From Rikenellaceae bacterium (GTDB lineage: Bacteria > Bacteroidota > Bacteroidia > Bacteroidales > UBA932), in contig CAAGIG010000013.1 in NCBI GenBank assembly GCA_900769885.1, positions 1 to 38,454 on the forward strand: 38,454 nucleotides of DNA, written 5' to 3'. Of this stretch, positions 33,297 through 38,454 are shown piece by piece. The notes beneath the pieces were generated by a model. It made no database searches and was not told the origin of the DNA. It saw only the letters and a program-made list of their open reading frames with translations. Numbering within the stretch: the stretch's first letter is position 1; each line of letters starts with the position of its first letter. Both the position numbers and the translations under genes were made by a program.

Positions 33297-34226
33297 ATGA
33301 ATAAATCTGAATGGATGGTTATTGTAAATCCAAATGCCTGTGGGGGAAAAGTTCTGACCCGATGGGATGAGATTTCACGCCTTCTGAAAGCAGGAGGAAT
33401 CGACTTCAAAAGTGAATTTACTACTCATAGGTATCACGCTGTAGAGTTGACTATCAGGGCGTTGAGGTTAGGTTACCGTAAGTTTGTTGCTCTTGGTGGG
33501 GATGGTACCATTCACGAAATTATCAATGGTGTTTTTCATCAGAAAAGTGTAAGTCCTGCAGATGTGACAATGGCAGTAATTCCGGTAGGGTCGGGAAATG
33601 ACTGGTCGAGATCGAATTCGATTCCATTCGATTTGTCACAGGCAATAAATGTTATTTCAGAGGGAAAGACAATTCTTCAGGATGTTGCAAAGGTCACTTA
33701 TGTGGAGTCTGGTGTTTCAAATGTCAGATATATGATAAATGGTGCAGGGGTGGGACTCGATGCAAATATTTGTCGAAGGTGTAATATCGCTAAAAATAAC
33801 GGCAGTGGCGGGGCAGGCTCTTATGTCAAAGCAGCTTTCTCGTCATTGATGTTCCGCAGATCGGTTTTGACAGAGGTTCTGGTCGATGGAAAAAGATTTT
33901 TCTTTGGGAAAATGTTTTCAATTGCAATTGGAAATGGAAAATATAGCGGAGGGGGGATGATTCAAGTTCCCGATGCAGTTTCTTATGATGGAAAACTTAG
34001 TGTGATGGTTGCCAGAAGGATAAGCAAATTGAAATTTTTGTTGCTTTTCAGATATTTGTTCAATGGCAAGGTCTATTCTATCAAAGAGGTTTCTCATACT
34101 GAAGGTTCTGTGATTGAGATTAATTCAAAATACGAGAACCGTCTGGAGGTGGATGGGGAAGTTGTCGGGACTACCCCTGTGAAGATAGAGGTGATTCCTC
34201 AGGCGATAAATGTTGTAGTAAGGTAG
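33297..34226 (+). CDS. diacylglycerol kinase family lipid kinase
   Basis: A 309-residue DgkB/YegS-like kinase of the DAGK catalytic family. Visible are VNPNACGGK near the N-terminus, the nucleotide motif ALGGDGTIHEIING, VIPVGSGNDWSRS, and the C-terminal beta-sandwich domain ending ENRLEVDGEVVGTTPVKIEVIP. It phosphorylates a membrane lipid, probably diacylglycerol or a related lipid; the substrate is not decidable by eye. I use the ATG at 33297 rather than the GTG one codon earlier. The next gene starts 3 bases after its stop, so the two are co-expressed. Confidence 0.88.
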   Translation: MNKSEWMVIVNPNACGGKVLTRWDEISRLLKAGGIDFKSEFTTHRYHAVELTIRALRLGYRKFVALGGDGTIHEIINGVFHQKSVSPADVTMAVIPVGSGNDWSRSNSIPFDLSQAINVISEGKTILQDVAKVTYVESGVSNVRYMINGAGVGLDANICRRCNIAKNNGSGGAGSYVKAAFSSLMFRRSVLTEVLVDGKRFFFGKMFSIAIGNGKYSGGGMIQVPDAVSYDGKLSVMVARRISKLKFLLLFRYLFNGKVYSIKEVSHTEGSVIEINSKYENRLEVDGEVVGTTPVKIEVIPQAINVVVR

Positions 34227-34229
34227 GTT

Positions 34230-35375
34230 ATGGATATTGTAGTTACGTCATTTGTTTTAGGGGTTTCTTTTGCTGTGATGTTTGTGATGGGGCTTTTTTT
34301 CTGGCGCAATCACAACAATATTCGTATCCGTAAGATATTGTATACTGTGCTTTTCTGTAACGCGGCTGCACTTCTGAAAGATATTCTTGTTTTGTACGAT
34401 TTTGTTGATTGTCAGGTCTTTCAGAATACTCTGCTTGTGATGAATACTATTTTGGTTGGGATTGATTTTCTTTATGTTTATGAGTTGCTCAGAACAGGTG
34501 TCATTTCCCGTAAGACTGTATTTTTAAGTACCTTCCCATTTATTTTGCTTACAATTGCTTATTTCTTTTCAGGGAGTGACCGTTTGTTCTATTTCAGTTA
34601 TGTTTTCTGTGTTGTATATGTGCTGGTGGCCATTGTCAATATAATATATTATGGACGCAAATATATATCCTCGGTAAGGAGAAACTATTCAGATTCTTCG
34701 AGAGTCTATTTGTCGTGGCTCTCCAAATCTGTTTTGTTTTTGATTTTTTTGTTTCTCTTTTGGAAGGTATGCTTTTTAGGAGATCTTCCGATTTGGTACA
34801 GGTCGATATATTATTTCTTATTGATGGTGATTTGGGGTTATATCTCATATCGGACTATGGGATACGAACAGTTGTTTGTAGAAGATATGGAAGAGGAAGA
34901 TACTCGTTCTAAGAAAGGGGCTGGTTTTGAGGGTGGTAGGAATGTGAACGATTCTTCGGAGGAGGAACTATCAGAGACAGGTGTCTCCAATGATGTCAGG
35001 GTTCATTACCATTTTGAAAATGAACTCGAAGAAATGAGAATGGGGGATTTCTTCTGTAATCATCCTAAAATTTCTCTTGTGGAGTTGTCGGAGATTTTAA
35101 AAACCAACAGGACAACCCTGTCTGGTTATATAAACAATGTCTTGGAAATCACTTTCTATGATTTGACAAACGACGCTCGGATAAGATATGCTCAGGAACT
35201 GATGGCCAGTCCCGATTTTAATATGACTCAAGAGGAGTTGGCACAAAAATGCGGCTTCAGTTCTCTCTCTACTTTCCGAAGGGTGTTTATCGATAAAGTG
35301 GGTTGTACTCCAAAGAAATTTTCCTCTAATCTACGCTCCGTTGAAACCTTTTCCGGAGATGATTCTTCCAATTAA
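34230..35375 (+). CDS. membrane-embedded AraC-type transcription regulator
   Basis: A 381-residue protein with about seven hydrophobic segments in the first 210 residues (roughly 5-24, 36-54, 64-84, 95-114, 117-140, 163-183, 188-208), an acidic Ser/Glu-rich linker (about 218-255), and a C-terminal AraC/XylS DNA-binding domain. The latter has two helix-turn-helix units: KISLVELSEILKTNRTTLSGYI, and MTQEELAQKCGFSSLSTFRRVF, then GCTPKKF. Such fusions are regulators working from the inner membrane, which probably sense a membrane or periplasmic signal with the TM part. Coupling to the lipid kinase gene 3 bases upstream suggests a lipid-related signal (inference). Its 3' end overlaps the convergent dehydrogenase gene by 45 bases. 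Confidence 0.85.
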   Translation: MDIVVTSFVLGVSFAVMFVMGLFFWRNHNNIRIRKILYTVLFCNAAALLKDILVLYDFVDCQVFQNTLLVMNTILVGIDFLYVYELLRTGVISRKTVFLSTFPFILLTIAYFFSGSDRLFYFSYVFCVVYVLVAIVNIIYYGRKYISSVRRNYSDSSRVYLSWLSKSVLFLIFLFLFWKVCFLGDLPIWYRSIYYFLLMVIWGYISYRTMGYEQLFVEDMEEEDTRSKKGAGFEGGRNVNDSSEEELSETGVSNDVRVHYHFENELEEMRMGDFFCNHPKISLVELSEILKTNRTTLSGYINNVLEITFYDLTNDARIRYAQELMASPDFNMTQEELAQKCGFSSLSTFRRVFIDKVGCTPKKFSSNLRSVETFSGDDSSN

Positions 35376-36080
35376 TCCTCTCCATAGTGGAGCAGGGATT
35401 AGTTTCATCAGCAGGGCTATTGGTTTCCAGATGCCGTAGATGACGCAATTTTTCTTCCTATTCTCTATTGCTTTCACGATTTTGGCAGCAACTTTCTCTT
35501 TCTGCAAAGTCAGGGGATATTTTTTGCCAGAGATAAAGTCTGTTGCGACAAATCCCGGTTTTATTGCAGTAAATGAGATATTTGCATTTCTCATAGTTGC
35601 CAATTGCCTTAGTGTTTCAAGGTAGAATGCCTGAAAATGTTTTGTGGCAGAGTATGCAGGGGCGATACCCAATGCTCTTATTCCTGCGATTGAGGACAAT
35701 ACTGCCAAATGTCCCTTTTTATTATTTTCACTCCAATAGTTGAAAAGGGTGGTGGCGTGGCGCATAAATCCCTGCACATTTACATCTGCTGCGGCAAGTT
35801 CGGTCTCGAGGGTGAGTTCTGTATTCGATTTTCCAAAACCTGAACTGTAAATTACTGTATCTGCACCTCCCATCTCTCTGATTAAATTCATAAGGTGCTC
35901 GGGTGCATCTTTTTGAGTTACATCGTATGAACTGGTATGGATATTCGGATTGTTGCTCTTTATCTCGTTGAGAAGGTTTTCGCGTCTGCCTGTAATCCCT
36001 ACGGTATGGCCTTGGCTGATGTAGATTTTTGCAAGTTCTTTTCCGATTCCGGAGGTTGCGCCTATTATTATTATGTTCAT
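35331..36080 (-). CDS. short-chain dehydrogenase/reductase
   Basis: A 249-residue classical SDR with the Rossmann motif GATSGIG (7-13) and catalytic Ser130, Tyr143 and Lys147 (SSIAGIR, PAYSATKHF), plus a conserved Asn at about 101. The sequence TGRRENLL after beta-2 suggests NADP(H) preference. A hydrophobic C-terminus (KPIALLMKLIPAPLWRGLIG) suggests membrane association. The substrate is unknown. It lies 44 bases after priA on the same strand, with a tandem 10-bp repeat filling much of the gap. Confidence 0.88.
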   Translation of the reverse strand: MNIIIIGATSGIGKELAKIYISQGHTVGITGRRENLLNEIKSNNPNIHTSSYDVTQKDAPEHLMNLIREMGGADTVIYSSGFGKSNTELTLETELAAADVNVQGFMRHATTLFNYWSENNKKGHLAVLSSIAGIRALGIAPAYSATKHFQAFYLETLRQLATMRNANISFTAIKPGFVATDFISGKKYPLTLQKEKVAAKIVKAIENRKKNCVIYGIWKPIALLMKLIPAPLWRGLIGRIISGKGFNGA

Positions 36081-36094
36081 ATTGTTCTCTTTAT

Positions 36095-36124
36095 TCGTTT
36101 ATAGCCGTTTATAGTCGTTTAAAG
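36095..36124. repeat. three tandem 10-bp repeats
   Basis: TCGTTTATAG, CCGTTTATAG and TCGTTTAAAG follow one another exactly, with 1-2 changes between copies, and end at the priA stop codon. The period is one DNA helical turn. It may be a slippage product or a regulator site upstream of the dehydrogenase gene. Confidence 0.75.
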
Positions 36125-38209
36125 TTAAGCATTTATCGGGTCAACATCTATTATACAGTTGTTGGATGGGATATCTTTTAATAATTGGTATAGTCTCTCT
36201 TTTATCTCAATGCTCCTTCTGTCTCTTTTCAACTTTATGAGGAATTGCAAATGATACTCTTTGTCAATTATTTCCAAAGGAGGTGTGGTCGGACCGGTAA
36301 AATCCTGAACCCCAGCAGAAATGATTTTTGAACGGATGTCAGCTGAGAGTTGTTCTGTTTTGTTTTTATATGGGGATTTGACAGTTATCTTTATAAGACG
36401 GACAAAGGGTGGATATGAAAATTCTTCTCTTTCTCTGCTAAGTGTGTCATTTTGAGCCGAATATGGGTGCTCTGCCATTTTGAAAATGGGATGCTCGGGG
36501 CGTGAAGTCTGGATAATCATTTCTGCGCTGTTACCCCTTCTGCCGACTCTACCTTTGATTTGGCTGAGGAGCTGGAGTGCTTTTTCATCGGCTCTGAAAT
36601 CAAAAATAGAAGATATTGCTTCGGCTTTGATGACTGCGGCAAGTGTAAGGCCTTCAAAGTCAAACCCTTTGGAAATCATTTGAGTTCCTACAATAATATC
36701 AATCTCTTTTGATGCAAATTGCTTCAAAATTCTCTCTTCCTCTTTTTTGCTGGAGGTCGAGTCTGCATCGAATCGGGCGATTCTCGCTTGTGGGAAGAGT
36801 TGTTGAAGTTCCTCTTCGATCTTTTCTGTTCCGGGGCCATACATTTTTATCTGATCGCAATGACATTCGGGACATTGTGACCAGTTGGAACTGTTGCTGA
36901 AACCGCAAATGTGACAACTTAGTCTGCTCCCCGATTTATGGAAGTGCAGGGGTATGTTGCATCTTGGACATTTGGGAATGTATCCGCAGTCGGCACATTC
37001 AATAGTGGTAGCGTATGCTCGTCTGGATCTGAAAATCAGCACTTGCTCATTGTTGTCCAGCCGTTTTTGGATTGCCTTGATGAGAATTTTTGAAAATGAA
37101 CCTTTTACGGCCCACTTTTTCCTCTCTTTGTTCATATCTACGGTAGTGATTCTGCACTCTGTTCCACCGAAAAATCTGGAGTTGAGGTCCACTTGCCCAA
37201 ATTTATTGGTCTTGACATTGTAAAGAGACTCGAAAGAGGGAGTTGCGCTGCCCAATATGATGTTTGATTTGAGTATACTGCTCAAAATCAGAGCAGTATC
37301 TCTGCCGTGATATCTTGGTGCAGAGTCGGTCTGTTTATATGACGAGTCGTGCTCTTCATCGACAATGATGACTCCCAATTCCTGGAATGGGAGAAAAAGG
37401 GCAGACCTGGCTCCTAATATGACTACCGGGGATGAATTTGAAGCGATGGTTTTGTATACATTTCTTCTGTATGCTGCGGTTTTCTTTGAGTGATATGTCA
37501 TCAGATGCTCCCCGAAAACTTTTTTCAGTCTGTTTTCAATTTGTCTGCTGAGAGCTATTTCCGGGACAAGGTAGAGGACATTTTTCCCTTGAGCGAGAGC
37601 TTCTGCCGCCAAATGGATAAAGATTTCTGTCTTTCCCGAACCTGTTACTCCGTTTAGCAATACAGGTTTGTTGCTTTTGAAGTACACCTGTGTCTGCTCA
37701 AGTGCAATTTGCTGCTCTTCAGAGAGGGTCGGCAGAGGAAAGTTTGTCGGTTTTATTTCCGGCGAGTTCTCAGCAGTGCTTTCTGCAGCAATGGTTGTCC
37801 CGGTGTGATTTTTATTTTCGCTTTCGTTGCCGTGGTCACAAATTAGAAGATTGTCCTCTTTTTTCGTCGTTTTGACAGAAGAGAATGCTGCAAAACGGAA
37901 TACATCTCCGATAGGGCACATATAATAACCGGCCACCTGCTCCAGAAATTTGATATGAATTGCCGGGATAGGTGGTAAATTGAGGACTTGTTCTATTTTT
38001 TTAATTTTATTCGGGTCAAAATCGGGCCTCTCCAGCAGTCTTCTCACTATCGCCTGATGACTCGCACCACCGATTTTGATTCTGACAACAGAACCTTCGC
38101 TGATGGAAAAAAGATACTCGTCAGGAATCAAATAAGTGAGTGACTCCTTGAATCTCAGAGGAATAACCACCTCTGCATACCTCTTTATACCTTTATTCAT
38201 CATATCCAT
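36125..38209 (-). CDS. priA: primosomal replication helicase PriA
   Basis: A 694-residue 3'-5' helicase that restarts collapsed replication forks. Domains: 3'-DNA-binding domain (about 8-108), an acidic/Asn-rich linker (120-155), helicase core with Walker A GVTGSGKT (187-194) and DEEH (284-287), and a zinc-binding insert with eight cysteines (405, 408, 414, 417, 432, 435, 446, 449). Later come helicase motifs FDADSTSS, VGTQMISKGFDFEG and QIKGRVGRRG, then the C-terminal domain. Slightly shorter than the usual 730-820 residues but complete. Met3 and Met4 are alternative starts. Possibly co-transcribed with the dehydrogenase. Confidence 0.95.
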   Translation of the reverse strand: MDMMNKGIKRYAEVVIPLRFKESLTYLIPDEYLFSISEGSVVRIKIGGASHQAIVRRLLERPDFDPNKIKKIEQVLNLPPIPAIHIKFLEQVAGYYMCPIGDVFRFAAFSSVKTTKKEDNLLICDHGNESENKNHTGTTIAAESTAENSPEIKPTNFPLPTLSEEQQIALEQTQVYFKSNKPVLLNGVTGSGKTEIFIHLAAEALAQGKNVLYLVPEIALSRQIENRLKKVFGEHLMTYHSKKTAAYRRNVYKTIASNSSPVVILGARSALFLPFQELGVIIVDEEHDSSYKQTDSAPRYHGRDTALILSSILKSNIILGSATPSFESLYNVKTNKFGQVDLNSRFFGGTECRITTVDMNKERKKWAVKGSFSKILIKAIQKRLDNNEQVLIFRSRRAYATTIECADCGYIPKCPRCNIPLHFHKSGSRLSCHICGFSNSSNWSQCPECHCDQIKMYGPGTEKIEEELQQLFPQARIARFDADSTSSKKEEERILKQFASKEIDIIVGTQMISKGFDFEGLTLAAVIKAEAISSIFDFRADEKALQLLSQIKGRVGRRGNSAEMIIQTSRPEHPIFKMAEHPYSAQNDTLSREREEFSYPPFVRLIKITVKSPYKNKTEQLSADIRSKIISAGVQDFTGPTTPPLEIIDKEYHLQFLIKLKRDRRSIEIKERLYQLLKDIPSNNCIIDVDPINA

Positions 38210-38253
38210 TGCGAGTGCTAAGTTAATAAATTCTAAAATTTTTTAAAGAAAAT

Positions 38254-38284
38254 TTTGCAAAATCAAAAAATGATATTACTTTTG
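38254..38284 (+). promoter_or_regulatory. tRNA-Phe promoter, Bacteroidota type
   Basis: TTTG at 38254-38257 and TACTTTTG at 38277-38284 are separated by 19 bases, a full match to TTTG-N19-TAnnTTTG. The tRNA begins 17 bases after the -7 element. Confidence 0.87.
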
Positions 38285-38300
38285 CAATCCCAAAAACAAC

Positions 38301-38373
38301 GGTGCCATAGCTCAGTTGGTAGAGCAAAGGACTGAAAATCCTTGTGTCCCTGGTTCGATTCCCGGTGGCACCA
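38301..38373 (+). tRNA. tRNA-Phe (GAA)
   Basis: A complete 73-base cloverleaf. The acceptor stem GGTGCCA pairs with TGGCACC, discriminator is A73. The D-loop AGTTGGTAGAGC, anticodon loop CTGAAAA with GAA at 38334-38336, and T-arm GGTTCGATTCC are standard. The 3' CCA is not encoded, as usual in Bacteroidota. Confidence 0.97.
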
Positions 38374-38397
38374 CAGCAAAGAAAAGCAAAACAACGT

Positions 38398-38435
38398 AAA
38401 ATCCTGATTTTCAACGAAAATCGGGATTTTTTATT
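38398..38435 (+). terminator. tRNA-Phe terminator
   Basis: A 15-bp stem (38398-38412 with 38416-38430, one G-T pair) with a 3-base loop AAC, followed by TTTTTTATTT. It lies 25 bases after the tRNA, so tRNA-Phe is transcribed alone. Confidence 0.92.
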
Positions 38436-38454
38436 TCCCCCAAAAACGCAAAAA

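Noticed and set aside
38223..38414. A 63-codon - strand open frame containing GATGNRTRDTRIFSPLLYQLSYG
   Set aside because: It is the antisense of tRNA-Phe; this peptide is a familiar artefact of tRNA genes.

Overview
This is a roughly 38 kb chromosomal segment from a Bacteroidota, most likely a Bacteroidales (gut- or host-associated type). The evidence is several TAnnTTTG-type -7 promoter elements (two with TTTG 19 bases upstream), near absence of Shine-Dalgarno sites except before rpsU and hpf, many lipoproteins with acidic residues after the lipobox cysteine, DUF4493, PCMD, GLUG and DUF5683 families, and the parA-parB-DUF5683-MltD cluster. Family or genus cannot be fixed from what I see. 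The first 20 bases are the end of an Illumina read-1 adapter, so the left edge is an assembly artefact and the first gene is 5' truncated.

Region 1 (23-9754): a tightly packed + strand operon of six surface genes. There are five putative lipoproteins (DUF4493-like, Fn3-like and PCMD-type jelly-roll domains) and one small outer-membrane beta-barrel in the middle. Three share a homologous module and three share a C-terminal PCMD-like domain. It looks like a surface assembly of unknown function and is the best candidate here for an undescribed system.

Region 2 (9778-16278): rpsU with its own promoter, an unusually long Shine-Dalgarno and a terminator, followed by hutU (urocanase), mutA and mutB (methylmalonyl-CoA mutase), probably one transcript ending at a strong hairpin.

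Region 3 (16279-17347): about 1.1 kb without a convincing gene but rich in inverted repeats, including a 110-base multi-branched element.

Region 4 (17282-20554, - strand): a large lipoprotein with a Mfa/fimbrillin-like N-terminus and a GLUG-type beta-helix, with its own terminator.

Region 5 (20759-26909): xerC-like recombinase overlapping hpf (+), ending at a hairpin. Then come obg-PAP2-lplA on the - strand, an orphan DUF3791 gene (+), adk and hpt (-), and purE (+).

Region 6 (26921-36080): a HhH plus beta-barrel protein downstream of purE, then the - strand parA-parB-DUF5683-MltD cluster. A lipid kinase gene and a seven-TM AraC-type regulator (+) converge on a short-chain dehydrogenase.

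Region 7 (36125-38432): priA (-) and tRNA-Phe (+) with a textbook promoter and terminator. Apart from the surface loci, the window is core housekeeping: nucleotide salvage and synthesis, ribosome hibernation, lipoylation, chromosome segregation, wall turnover and replication restart.
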